The notes: generated from the letters alone by a model not told the origin. 64,000 nt of DNA from Pseudomonadota bacterium (GCA_021800795.1 JAJYYO010000002.1:146921-210920); one strand, 5' to 3'. Shown: positions 53,117-62,495, counted from the first letter of the stretch. Numbers and translations are program-made.

Positions 53117-53177
53117 TGATGAAACAACTAGCCACTCCACTAAGCAACCCAAAAACGGTTGCCAAGTGGCTGGTTAT
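53116..53177 (+). repeat. 62-bp dispersed hairpin element, copy A
   Basis: It begins CTGATGAAAC and ends GCTGGTTAT, with inner stem GCAACC / GGTTGC and outer stem AACTAGCCACT / AGTGGCTGGTT (one G-U). Only about four bases differ from copy B, 149 bp further on. Confidence 0.85.
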
Positions 53178-53432
53178 CACCCAAACCCTCTGGTGAAACA
53201 GCTGGTGAAACTACTCAATTCTGGCTAAGGGCTAAAGCCCAAGCCATCATTGATAGCCAATCGGCTGATGAAACAACTAGCCATCCCACTAAGCAACCCA
53301 AAGACGGTTGCCAAGTGGTTGGTTATAAGCCCGCAAGCTGGCAAGTCGCTGGTTATCCCGGAGGAAGAAGGGACAAACGAATCGCTTATGGTCAGTGAAA
53401 GGTAGGTTTTGAGCTTGGTTTGCGCAAGCATC
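53178..53432. other. Repeat-rich intergenic region upstream of the pgm stop
   Basis: Besides 62-bp copy B at 53265-53326, this stretch has a hairpin GGGCT-AA-AGCCC near 53228-53241. It also has a second right-end fragment, GGCAAGTCGCTGGTTATCCC, at 53339-53358. Small open frames on both strands are reverse or forward readings of the repeats. No gene is supported. Confidence 0.6.
53265..53326 (+). repeat. 62-bp dispersed hairpin element, copy B
   Basis: It begins CTGATGAAAC and ends GGTTGGTTAT, with the same inner stem as copy A (GCAACC / GGTTGC) and loop CAAAGAC. Confidence 0.85.
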
Positions 53433-55079
<1,647 letters not shown>

Positions 55080-55170
55080 CTATCGAATGTAGTCTGCCTG
55101 CCATCTTACCATCAGCCCGATTAAAAAGGCATGCGGCCAGATATGTTGTAAAAGACGGTTAACGTGAAAC

Positions 55171-55229
55171 TCGCGTAGCGGCGAACCGTACCCCTCGCCC
55201 TCCGGGAGAGGGGGAACGGGGATGAGGGA
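55171..55229. repeat. P-family palindrome upstream of rpiA (copy 9, intergenic)
   Basis: CGCGTAGCGGCGAACCGTAC, then CCCTCGCCCTCCGGGAGAGG and GGATGAGGG. It is the reverse orientation of the extended form in hsdR2 (shared CGCTACGCGA). It directly adjoins the ~82-bp element. The rest of the 55068-55392 gap holds no gene. Confidence 0.7.
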
Positions 55230-55308
55230 ACGATCATGGCAGGTTTGCGAGTTATTGCCCATGTGGGCAATATCCCTGCGAGAATCTTTTGCATTATCAG
55301 GGGTGGCT
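55226..55308 (-). repeat. ~82-bp dispersed element, copy E2 (inverted)
   Basis: The minus strand reads AGCCACCCCTGATAATGC...GATTCTCGCAGGGAT and so on, matching E1. Its hairpin is ATTGCCC / GGGCAAT (55254-55260 with 55265-55271), where the two outer base pairs differ from E1 on both sides, so pairing is kept. Confidence 0.8.
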
Positions 55309-55392
55309 TTCTTGCCATGATTGTTAGATGACTTCCCCCAAAAACCTCATTTCCTGCAATAATTGCACAAACCAACTTGAAAGCGAGCAATA

Positions 55393-56052
55393 ATGAACCA
55401 GGATGATTTGAAGCGTGCGGTCGCCGTGGCTGCGATTGAATATGTACCGTTTGACTGCATCGTGGGGGTGGGCACCGGCTCGACCGCCAATTTTTTTATC
55501 GATGAACTGGCAAAGATCAGGCACAAGATACGCGGCGCAGTGGCAAGTTCGGAAGCTTCGGCCAAACGTCTGAAGGGACACGGCATCGAAGTGCTGTCGC
55601 TCAACGATGCGGGTGACTTGCAGGTATATGTGGACGGCGCGGATGAAATCACGCGTCACCTGCACATGATCAAGGGCGGCGGCGGCGCCCTGACCCGTGA
55701 AAAAATCGTTGCAGCCGCCAGCCGTAAATTCATCTGTCTGTGCGATGAGAGCAAACTGGTGGATGTGCTGGGCAAGTTTCCCTTGCCGATCGAGGTGATT
55801 CCGATGGCGCGCAGTTCGGTGGCAAGGCAACTGGTGCTGCTTGGCGGACAGCCCGCGTTGCGCGAGGGTTATACTACGGATAACGGCAACCTGATACTCG
55901 ATGTGCATGGCCTGCAAATCATGAACCCTGTCGAGCTTGAGTCGACGCTGGATCATATTGCCGGCGTGGTGACCAATGGCCTGTTTGCACGGCGTGGGGC
56001 GGACGTGCTGTTGCTGGGTACCTCGGCAGGCGTGAAGACGATGACGGTGTAG
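55393..56052 (+). CDS. rpiA: Ribose-5-phosphate isomerase A
   Basis: Interconverts ribose-5-P and ribulose-5-P in the pentose phosphate and Calvin pathways. The 219 residues contain [17 protein letters not shown] (substrate phosphate loop), [21 protein letters not shown] with the catalytic Glu/Lys, and [13 protein letters not shown] [11 protein letters not shown]. Length is normal. AAAGCGAGC before ATG 55393 is an acceptable ribosome site. Followed 77 bp later by phoU. Confidence 0.96.
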   Translation: MNQDDLKRAVAVAAIEYVPFDCIVGVGTGSTANFFIDELAKIRHKIRGAVASSEASAKRLKGHGIEVLSLNDAGDLQVYVDGADEITRHLHMIKGGGGALTREKIVAAASRKFICLCDESKLVDVLGKFPLPIEVIPMARSSVARQLVLLGGQPALREGYTTDNGNLILDVHGLQIMNPVELESTLDHIAGVVTNGLFARRGADVLLLGTSAGVKTMTV

Positions 56053-56129
56053 CGCCGCCCGTTGCTGTCATATTTTATTCACATTCACTCATTAGACTAT
56101 ACCGTTTTCAGGCAGAAAAGAGGAATTCC

Positions 56130-56837
56130 ATGATCAGCAGCGAACACACCTCCAAGCAATTTGATATAGAGCTGGAAGCCATACGCGCCTACGTGTTGCA
56201 AATGGGCGGGCTGGTGGAAAGCCAGATCAAGAGCGCCATCATTTCTCTGGTGGAGGGTGACGTTGCGTTGATGAATCGCGTGATTGAAGACGATCATCGC
56301 GTCAACGCCATGGAAGTCAAGATCGACGAGGCGTGCAGTCAGGTGATCGCGCGTCGCCAGCCGACCGCCAGCGATTTGCGCCTGCTGATGATGGTAGTCA
56401 AAACGATTACCGATCTGGAACGTATCGGCGATGAGGCCGAAAAGATCGCGCGCATGGCCAAGATGCTGTCCGAAAAACACGGGCTGGCCATCCCTCGCTA
56501 TCAAGAAGTCAAACATGCTTCCGAACTGGCCGTCGACATGCTGCGCAAATCGCTGGATGCGTTTGCACGCCTGGATGTCACGATGGCCGCTGAAGTGGTG
56601 CGTCAGGACGATCAGGTGGACATCGAGTTTCGCGCGATCATGCGCTATCTGATCACCTTCATGATGGAAGACCCGCGCACGATTTCCGCCTCACTGGAAA
56701 TCCTGTTCGTGGCCAAGGCGATTGAGCGTATCGGCGATCATGCCAAGAATATTTCTGAATATGTCATCTACATGGTCAAGGGGCGCGATGTGCGCCATGT
56801 CACCATCGACGAAATCGATCGCGAAGTACTGAACTAA
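56130..56837 (+). CDS. phoU: Phosphate-specific transport system accessory protein PhoU
   Basis: A negative regulator of phosphate signalling between the Pst transporter and PhoR. The 235 residues form two PhoU three-helix repeats, with metal-binding E/D clusters in DLERIGDEAEKIA and AIERIGDHAKNISEY. No pst genes are adjacent; it is paired instead with ppx, linking phosphate sensing to polyphosphate turnover. AGAGGA precedes ATG 56130. Its TAA overlaps the ppx ATG by one base. Confidence 0.95.
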   Translation: MISSEHTSKQFDIELEAIRAYVLQMGGLVESQIKSAIISLVEGDVALMNRVIEDDHRVNAMEVKIDEACSQVIARRQPTASDLRLLMMVVKTITDLERIGDEAEKIARMAKMLSEKHGLAIPRYQEVKHASELAVDMLRKSLDAFARLDVTMAAEVVRQDDQVDIEFRAIMRYLITFMMEDPRTISASLEILFVAKAIERIGDHAKNISEYVIYMVKGRDVRHVTIDEIDREVLN

Positions 56838-58312
56838 TGGAACAGCAGCCTATCCTGGCCGCTGTTGATCTGGGATCGAACAGCTTCAGGTTGCAGGTAG
56901 CCAGGGTTGAGGGTGAGCAGTTGTACATGCTGGACGGTCTTCGTGAACCGGTGCGTCTGGCCGCCGGCCTGACCGCGGAAAATTATCTGGATGTTGCCGC
57001 ACAGCAACGCGCGCTTGCGACGCTTGCACGGTTTGCCGAACGTTTGCGCGACTTGCCTCCCGAAGCGGTACGTGTGGTGGGCACCAATTCGTTGCGTGTG
57101 GCCAAAAATGCCGCTCAATTTATCGCGCAGGCCGAACAGGTGCTGGGATTCCCGATAGAGGTCATCGCGGGACGCGAAGAGGCGCGCCTGATTTATCTCG
57201 GTGTGGCGCACGGTCTGCCGCAGTCGGATGAGCGGTTGCTGGTGATGGATATCGGCGGCGGCTCGACCGAATTCATCATCGGTCACGGACTCAATCCGCT
57301 CAAGCTGGAAAGCCTGTACATGGGTTGCGTGAGTTATAGCAGCCGCTATTTTCCGGATGGAAAAATCACCAAAAATAATCTTGTGCAGGCCGAACTTGCT
57401 GCGCGCAGCGAGTTGCAAAGCATCGTTGCCGACTATAGGGGAATGTGGCAGCGAGCCATCGGTTCGTCGGGCACGGCCAAGGCGATCACTGAAATTCTGG
57501 AACTGAACGGCTACAGCAAGAGCGGCATCACAAGGGCAGGGCTGGATATGTTGCGCGCGCAGATGCTGAAAGCGGGCGATGTGCAGAAGCTGGGTTTGCT
57601 GGGATTGCGCCCGGACCGCCTGCCGGCCCTGGCGGGCGGCTTTGCCATCATGTACGCCGCCTTTGAAGAGCTGGGGATCACCCAGATGCAGATGGGTCTG
57701 AGCGCGTTGCGTGAAGGCGTGCTGTACGATATGTGGGGGAGATTCCACAACAACGACATGCGCGATGTGACCGTTCAACATTTCATGCGCCGCTATTGCA
57801 TAGACGTGAGACATGTGACGCGCGTGGCCAGACTTGCCGACACGCTGGCCAGACAATTCTTCGGCCAGAATGTGAACGAGTCCGCGCTGCAAGTGCTGGG
57901 TTGGGTTGCCAGTTTGCACACGGTGGGCATCCGGGTCGCGCATAGCGGGTATCACAAGCATACAGCCTACATACTGGCCAATGCCGATATGCCGGGTTTT
58001 TCAAAGAAGGAGCAGGCGCGACTGAGTTTGCTGGCGCTGGCGCATCGCGGCAATTTGAAAAAATTGCAGGGTCTGCTGACGGACAGTATGGATTGCCTGC
58101 TGGCAATGAGTCTGCGACTGGCGACCCTGTTTTACCGCAATCGCAGCGATGTGGTTTTGCCGGAAATGACGGGCAGCTTTACCGGAACAAAATATTATCT
58201 CGCCATGGAGCCAGACTGGTTGAGCCTGAACCCGCTGACCGAAGCCGCTTTGCAGGAAGAAGTCAGGCAGTGGAAAACGCTGGGGGTTACCATGCAGATC
58301 ATCAACAGATAA
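56837..58312 (+). CDS. ppx: Exopolyphosphatase (Ppx/GppA family)
   Basis: Hydrolyses terminal phosphates of polyphosphate, or pppGpp in GppA relatives. The 491 residues carry the sugar-kinase/actin-like phosphate loops AAVDLGSNSFRLQVA and MDIGGGSTEFIIGHG, the GTNSLR segment and REEARLIYLGVAHGL. The C-terminal HD-like helical domain (FMRRYCIDVRHVTRVARLAD...LGWVASLHTVGI) completes the fold. Translational coupling to phoU (TAATG) suggests joint control by phosphate. Confidence 0.94.
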   Translation: MEQQPILAAVDLGSNSFRLQVARVEGEQLYMLDGLREPVRLAAGLTAENYLDVAAQQRALATLARFAERLRDLPPEAVRVVGTNSLRVAKNAAQFIAQAEQVLGFPIEVIAGREEARLIYLGVAHGLPQSDERLLVMDIGGGSTEFIIGHGLNPLKLESLYMGCVSYSSRYFPDGKITKNNLVQAELAARSELQSIVADYRGMWQRAIGSSGTAKAITEILELNGYSKSGITRAGLDMLRAQMLKAGDVQKLGLLGLRPDRLPALAGGFAIMYAAFEELGITQMQMGLSALREGVLYDMWGRFHNNDMRDVTVQHFMRRYCIDVRHVTRVARLADTLARQFFGQNVNESALQVLGWVASLHTVGIRVAHSGYHKHTAYILANADMPGFSKKEQARLSLLALAHRGNLKKLQGLLTDSMDCLLAMSLRLATLFYRNRSDVVLPEMTGSFTGTKYYLAMEPDWLSLNPLTEAALQEEVRQWKTLGVTMQIINR

Positions 58313-58335
58313 ACCGGCCCGTTCCGCGCCGGTAA

Positions 58336-58578
58336 AGGGCATGCGTGACACTGGGGCATTCCGGACTGCCCATGACAGCGGACAGGACGATCAGGCTGAT
58401 GTTTGCTGGAATTCAGCTGGTTGTACTGATGCGCGTGACGGCGGACATGTTGCCGATGAATGGCAATTATCGGCTCTATATCGCTGCCGGTGCCGTTTGG
58501 CTCGTCTCCTTTATCCCCTGGGTGCTGCGCTACTTGCCGTTTTACTGGCGTCCCCGCGCTGACGGACAGGCCGGCTGA
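58336..58578 (+). pseudogene. C-terminal remnant of an nnrS gene
   Basis: The frame encodes TLGHSGLPMTADRTIRLMFA, then GIQLVVLMRVTADML, and ends FIPWVLRYLPFYWRPRADGQ, with about two membrane helices. This is the pattern of the last ~75 residues of NnrS, the polytopic heme/copper membrane protein of nitrosative-stress tolerance. The frame is closed by a TAA at 58333, so most of the ~390-residue gene is gone. Alternatively it is a short membrane protein starting at GTG 58345. Its position beside the NO-responsive operon fits an nnrS origin. Confidence 0.6.
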
Positions 58579-58625
58579 GGCAGGCTGCGCCCTGTGACTT
58601 CAGTTTGTCACGGAGACGCTTTTAG

Positions 58626-58639
58626 TTGATATGGGTCAA
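58626..58639. promoter_or_regulatory. FNR/DNR-type binding site upstream of the hemerythrin operon
   Basis: TTGAT-ATGG-GTCAA is a full FNR-family palindrome. TATCAT at 58663-58668 is a plausible -10, giving a start site near 58675 and putting the box centre at about -42, the class II activator position. The hemerythrin ATG is at 58700. The site should respond to FNR or to the Dnr-type regulator encoded at the end of this operon. Confidence 0.75.
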
Positions 58640-58699
58640 GGCGACCCGCTGAGTATACGCACTATCATGGTCACACCTTTACCATTCCGGAGGTTTAAG

Positions 58700-59143
58700 A
58701 TGGACACGATCAGCGTATTTATGACACAAGCACACCATCACTGCGATACGCTTTTTGCGGAAGCGGAGAATGCCATGGTGGATGGCGACTGGGAGGCGGC
58801 AACGCGACAGTTTGCGGCGTTCAGTCGGGAAACCGAACATCACTTCAAGGCGGAAGAGGAGGTTATGTTTCCGGCCTTTGAAAGTGCGACCGGAATGACC
58901 GCGGGGCCGACCGAAGTAATGCGGATGGAGCATCAGCAGATGCGCGGGATGTTCGCCGGGATGGCCGATGGGATACGCTTGCGCAACAGAGATGCGTTTC
59001 TCGGTGCGTCCGAGACCCTGCTGATGTTGATGCAGCAGCACAACCTGAAAGAACAGCAAATGTTGTATCGCATGGCCGATCAGGTCTTGGCGGGCGAACG
59101 ATGCGCCAAGGTACTCGCAGCCATACGCGCTCTGGAAGAATGA
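58700..59143 (+). CDS. Hemerythrin HHE-domain protein
   Basis: The 147-residue helical protein carries the di-iron ligand pattern: H-H near residues 12-13 (AHHHCDTLF), ETEHHFKAEEEVMFPAFE around 50-65, RMEHQQMRGMF near 90, and LMQQHNLKEQQMLY near 115. Such proteins bind O2 or NO, or donate iron for repair of nitrosated clusters. ATG 58700 is preceded by GGAGG; the ORF upstream covers the promoter and is ignored. It starts an operon with DUF2249, a membrane protein and a Dnr-like regulator behind an FNR box, pointing to NO handling during denitrification. Confidence 0.88.
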   Translation: MDTISVFMTQAHHHCDTLFAEAENAMVDGDWEAATRQFAAFSRETEHHFKAEEEVMFPAFESATGMTAGPTEVMRMEHQQMRGMFAGMADGIRLRNRDAFLGASETLLMLMQQHNLKEQQMLYRMADQVLAGERCAKVLAAIRALEE

Positions 59144-59145
59144 CG

Positions 59146-59364
59146 ATGAGCGTAACCTTGCTGGATGTGCGCGATCTGGAGCCGCCGGAGCCGCTGACGC
59201 ATACGCTGGAAGCGCTTGCTGTGCTGCCCGAAGGTGAGTTGCTGCGGGTATTGTTGCGACGCGAACCTTTCCCGCTGTACGGCATTCTGCAACGCGAAAA
59301 CTACCGGTATGAGCGTGAATTTACCGCCGAGGGAGATTGCGCGGTACTGATCTGGCGGGACTAG
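59146..59364 (+). CDS. DUF2249 domain protein
   Basis: A 72-residue SirA/TusA-like alpha-beta protein: LLDVRDLEPPEPLTHTLEAL, then LPEGELLRVLLRREPFPLYG and ILQRENYRYEREF. DUF2249 proteins regularly accompany hemerythrin domains and denitrification genes; the molecular role is unknown. The start at ATG 59146 (MSVTLLDV) is preferred, with ATG 59140 overlapping the hemerythrin stop as the alternative. Confidence 0.82.
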   Translation: MSVTLLDVRDLEPPEPLTHTLEALAVLPEGELLRVLLRREPFPLYGILQRENYRYEREFTAEGDCAVLIWRD

Positions 59365-59372
59365 CCGCTGTC

Positions 59373-60650
59373 ATGCAGACCACCGGGCTCTCTTTTGATC
59401 AGGCGCCGCCGATTTCGGTGCCGTTTCGTTTTTTTCTGACCGTCCCCTTGTTTATCGTTGCGGCTTCCGCACTGTTGCTTTGGGCAGGCCCGTCGGCGCT
59501 GCTTGAGCGGCACAACCCTGCGACGCTGGCAATTGTCCACCTGTTTACACTGGGCGTACTGTCGATGACCATGTGCGGCGCGTTGATGCAACTGCTCCCG
59601 GTGGTGGCAGGCGTATCAATCGGCAAACCGCGCCTGGTTGCCACGCTGGTGCATCTGAACCTGAGCGCAGGGAGCCTGTTGCTGGCAGGCGGCTTTTTGT
59701 GGGGATGGAAACCGGCATTTCTGGCCGCCTCGATTTGCCTCGCTTTAGGTTTCGGCGCCTTTTTTGTGGCGGCAGGCGCTGGCCTCTTGCGGGTCGCAAC
59801 GCGCAGTGCGACCACGCTGGCGGTAAGTTTGGCCGTCCTCGCCTTGCTGGTCACCGTCGTTTTCGGTATTTGTCTGGCGCTTTTGCGCGGCGGCCTTGCC
59901 ATGGATTTCTACGCGCCGTTTGCCGTGCTGCATCCGTTCTGGGGGCTGGCAGGATGGGTCGGGCTGTTGCTGATCGGCGTGGCCTATCAGGTGGTGCCGA
60001 TGTTTCAGTTGACGCCGAATTATCCCGCAACCTTGACCCGCTGGATGGCGCCGATCCTGTTTGGATTGCTGATATTGTGGTCCCTGGCTGAGGCCGGGAA
60101 TGATGTGAGATACGCACTCGAAGCGGGTCTCGCGGCAGTCTATGCCGGTTTCGCGCTGACCACCTTGTATCTGCATAGCCTTCGCCGCAGACGCCAGGTC
60201 GATACGTCGCTGTTGTTCTGGCGCGTCTCCATGCTGAGCCTGAGCGGCGCGCTTATTCTGTGGGAGACTGCGGGTTTGCTGCCGCACGGCTGGCGTGACA
60301 GGATCGAATTGAGCGCGGGCATCTTGATCATAGTCGGTTTCGCGCTGAGCGCGATTAACGGCATGTTGTACAAGATCGTCCCTTTTCTGATCTGGTTTCA
60401 TTTGCAGAGCAGCCTGCCGGGCAGGCATGCCGTCCCGAATATGAAGGAAATCCTGCCGGAGGTATGGGCGCGGCGGCAATTCTGGTTGTATCTGGCGTCA
60501 TTCTTGACGCTGCTGGCTGCGGTGGTTTGGTCGCCGCTGGTATATCCGGCGGCGATCCTGCTCGCTGCAAGCGCATTGGCTTTGTGGCATAATTTGCTGC
60601 GCGCCTGTTACCGGCGCCGCGAGGCCGGACACGCTGCTCCCGGAATATGA
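59373..60650 (+). CDS. Polytopic membrane protein of the NO-response/denitrification cluster
   Basis: About 425 residues with roughly eleven to twelve hydrophobic helices. Conserved-looking histidines lie within or beside helices: AIVHLFTLGVLSMTMCGALM, then LLPVVAGV; a middle AVLHPFWGLAGWVGLLLIGV; and near the end MLYKIVPFLIWFHLQ. I recognise this as the uncharacterised membrane protein that often follows hemerythrin/DUF2249 genes in denitrifying betaproteobacteria. The His pattern suggests heme or metal binding, possibly distantly related to NnrS or CcoN, but that is inference. Start ATG 59373 follows the DUF2249 stop by 8 bp. Confidence 0.7.
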   Translation: MQTTGLSFDQAPPISVPFRFFLTVPLFIVAASALLLWAGPSALLERHNPATLAIVHLFTLGVLSMTMCGALMQLLPVVAGVSIGKPRLVATLVHLNLSAGSLLLAGGFLWGWKPAFLAASICLALGFGAFFVAAGAGLLRVATRSATTLAVSLAVLALLVTVVFGICLALLRGGLAMDFYAPFAVLHPFWGLAGWVGLLLIGVAYQVVPMFQLTPNYPATLTRWMAPILFGLLILWSLAEAGNDVRYALEAGLAAVYAGFALTTLYLHSLRRRRQVDTSLLFWRVSMLSLSGALILWETAGLLPHGWRDRIELSAGILIIVGFALSAINGMLYKIVPFLIWFHLQSSLPGRHAVPNMKEILPEVWARRQFWLYLASFLTLLAAVVWSPLVYPAAILLAASALALWHNLLRACYRRREAGHAAPGI

Positions 60651-60656
60651 AGGATC

Positions 60657-61340
60657 ATGAGCACGACGCCAAACATACAAGCCATTCTGTCTCATCTCCC
60701 CTTGTTCAATACCATGACGAACGAGGAGCTGGCTCGCATCGTTCAGCACACGCACGAACGGCAGGTCAATAAGGGCGAAATTATTTTTCAGAAGGATGAT
60801 CCGTCGAACGGCTTCTATCTGGTGGTGCATGGACAGATGAAACTGGCGTTGCCCGCTGCCAACGGTTCAGAGAAGGTAATCGAAATCATGAATGCCGGTC
60901 AGAGCTTCGGCGAAGCCGTGATGTTCATGGAAAAACCCTACCCGGTTTATGCGCAGGCTTTGAACGATTCCCTGTTGCTGCACATAGCGAAGGCGGCGGT
61001 GTTCGAGGAAATCGGCCGCGATGCCGGTTTTTGCCGAAAAATGCTGGCGGGCCTGAGTATGCGTCTGCACGGCTTGGTGCAGGACGTGGAGGCCTACACG
61101 CTGCGTTCGTCCACACAGCGTCTGATCGGCTATCTGATGCAGAATGATCTTCAGAGCAAAAACGGCACAGCGACTGTCAGTCTGCCGACCAGCAAGGCGG
61201 TAATCGCTTCCCGCCTGAACCTGACGCCAGAAACCTTTTCGCGGATTTTGAATAGTTTGAGTAGTCAGGGGCTGATTTCGGTCGAGGGCAGGGAGGTGAC
61301 CATCTGCAATGTCACGCTGCTGCGCGCCTACGACCCCTGA
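60657..61340 (+). CDS. dnr: Crp/Fnr-family transcriptional regulator, Dnr/NnrR type
   Basis: The 227-residue regulator has an N-terminal cyclic-nucleotide-fold sensor domain (VNKGEIIFQKDDPSNGFYLV, then FGEAVMFMEKPYP), a long dimer helix, and a C-terminal helix-turn-helix KAVIASRLNLTPETFSRILN. The E-x-x-S-R recognition motif predicts binding to TTGAT...ATCAA/GTCAA. The FNR iron-sulfur cysteines at the N-terminus are absent. That matches the heme/NO-sensing Dnr group rather than O2-sensing Fnr. It is the last gene of the operon, and matching boxes precede both this operon and the next gene, so autoregulation is likely. Confidence 0.82.
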   Translation: MSTTPNIQAILSHLPLFNTMTNEELARIVQHTHERQVNKGEIIFQKDDPSNGFYLVVHGQMKLALPAANGSEKVIEIMNAGQSFGEAVMFMEKPYPVYAQALNDSLLLHIAKAAVFEEIGRDAGFCRKMLAGLSMRLHGLVQDVEAYTLRSSTQRLIGYLMQNDLQSKNGTATVSLPTSKAVIASRLNLTPETFSRILNSLSSQGLISVEGREVTICNVTLLRAYDP

Positions 61341-61355
61341 GAGCAGCCTGATTTC

Positions 61356-61396
61356 TTGATTCCGGTCAATGAGATGTAATATTACGCTGCTATAAT
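61356..61396 (+). promoter_or_regulatory. FNR/DNR-type class II promoter of the cytochrome c gene
   Basis: The box TTGAT-TCCG-GTCAA occupies 61356-61369 and TATAAT occupies 61391-61396. The predicted start near 61403 puts the box centre at about -41, the classical class II activator geometry. The downstream ATG is at 61432 with AAGGAA upstream. Confidence 0.85.
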
Positions 61397-61431
61397 CCGG
61401 CCTCGTTCAGCCATTTTAAGGAATTGATACC

Positions 61432-61863
61432 ATGAATAGCACCAAGCTTATCACCGCTCTTTTCATCGCGCTGGCGCTGACAGCCTGCGGCAAGAAGGAG
61501 GAATCTCAGACGGCAAGTCAACCTTCTGCCGTGACGCCCCCGCCTGCAGAAGTTGCAAAATCAGGCGAAACAGCGAAACCTGAAGCGATGGCGGCCACAG
61601 ACGAGCATCATGAAAAGGGCGAGCACGTGTTCAAGGGCACCTGCGCGATGTGCCACCAGACCGGAGCCGGCGGTGCGCCGATCAAGGGCAACAAGGCGGA
61701 CTGGGAACCGCGTATCGCGCAGGGCAAGGATGTGTTGTACAAGCATGCGCTGGAAGGCTTTAAGGGCGGCAAGGGCGCGATGCCGGCCAGGGGGGCAAAT
61801 GCTTCACTGTCAGATGACGATGTGAAGGCCGCCGTTGATTACATGGTAAGCGAAGTTCATTGA
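61432..61863 (+). CDS. Class I cytochrome c (c5-like) lipoprotein
   Basis: A 143-residue protein with a lipoprotein signal (MNSTKLITALFIALALTAC, lipobox cysteine 19), a Pro/Ala/Glu-rich spacer and one heme-binding CAMCH at 71-75. The likely axial Met is M117 in KGAMPARG. The C-terminal LSDDDVKAAVDYMVSEV is typical of cytochrome c5-like domains. It would be anchored at the periplasmic face of a membrane and pass electrons, plausibly to nitrite, NO or N2O reductases, given its FNR/DNR-type promoter and the nos genes nearby. Confidence 0.9.
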   Translation: MNSTKLITALFIALALTACGKKEESQTASQPSAVTPPPAEVAKSGETAKPEAMAATDEHHEKGEHVFKGTCAMCHQTGAGGAPIKGNKADWEPRIAQGKDVLYKHALEGFKGGKGAMPARGANASLSDDDVKAAVDYMVSEVH

Positions 61864-61869
61864 TCCGTT

Positions 61870-62226
61870 TCAGGCGTCCGTCATCAGGGGATTCCTGATG
61901 ATGGCGTCGAGCAGGATCTGAACATTGTCCCAGGGTTCGTTTGCCAAAGAGGTCAGCGGGTCGCTCAGGATATTCCCGCTGTCATCGTGCAGATGATTCG
62001 GATAGGTGTTCAGCTGCGGGTGCAGCGGGGCGGTGTCGATTCTGAATTCGGCTTCCCCCCATATCCAGCCGATTGAGTATTCCTGCGGGTTCAGGTAGCG
62101 CAACTCGACGAATACGCCTGAATCCAGCTCGATCAGCAGTGCATCCTGTTTCAGTGCGATGGACACCAGCGGCCCGCTGCCATAAGCCGCCTCGATTTTT
62201 TCTTTCAGTTCAAGGTGTAAGTTCAT
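61870..62226 (-). CDS. TumE/DUF6516-like small protein, possible toxin
   Basis: 118 residues. The central ELRYLNPQEYSIGWIWGEAE, followed by FRIDTAPLHPQLNTYPNHLH, resembles the TumE (DUF6516) pattern, in which a tryptophan-rich strand precedes (R/I)-x-D-x-APxHP-x-(L/I)-x-T-(F/Y)-P-x-H. TumE is a proposed type II toxin. Here it overlaps an upstream small gene by 4 bp (ATGA), like an antitoxin-toxin pair. The match is by eye and toxicity is inference. Confidence 0.5.
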   Translation of the reverse strand: MNLHLELKEKIEAAYGSGPLVSIALKQDALLIELDSGVFVELRYLNPQEYSIGWIWGEAEFRIDTAPLHPQLNTYPNHLHDDSGNILSDPLTSLANEPWDNVQILLDAIIRNPLMTDA

Positions 62227-62495
62227 CGTGACTGGAGCTCTGCCAGATAAGCCTTGAGTTCCTCGCGCAGGATTTCCTGCGTTTGCGCCGTGAGAGCCGC
62301 GCCCAGATAATCCTCGTAGGCAGGGTGTTCAGGGATCGTCCCCTGTTCGATGCCCTGTTTCAGTTGCTGTATATCCTCGACCGAATATTTTTTCAACAGG
62401 GCGGCGTGGTTTTCGCGCAATTCATATCGCAGCCGGGAGATGGCTTCGATCTGATCCGCCTGTTCCACCGGGATATCTTCATAAAAATCTGCCAT
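62223..62495 (-). CDS. Small helical protein, possible antitoxin partner
   Basis: 90 residues, acidic and nearly all helical (QADQIEAISRLRYELRENHA, then YSVEDIQQLKQGIEQG and TQEILREELKAYLAELQ). I recognise no DNA-binding motif or named family. It precedes and overlaps the TumE-like gene by 4 bp, and starts 12 bp after the nosL stop on the same strand, so it may be carried on the nos transcript. Confidence 0.5.
   Translation of the reverse strand: MADFYEDIPVEQADQIEAISRLRYELRENHAALLKKYSVEDIQQLKQGIEQGTIPEHPAYEDYLGAALTAQTQEILREELKAYLAELQSR

Noticed and set aside
52989..53180. Upstream extension of the small membrane protein
   Set aside because: The extra 64 residues are the reverse reading of two dispersed repeats; a good ribosome site precedes ATG 52988.
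53116..53326. Two near-identical 62-bp repeats as a minimal CRISPR array
   Set aside because: Only two direct copies here, 149 bp apart, with other copies dispersed inside genes; the unit is too long and has no cas genes nearby.
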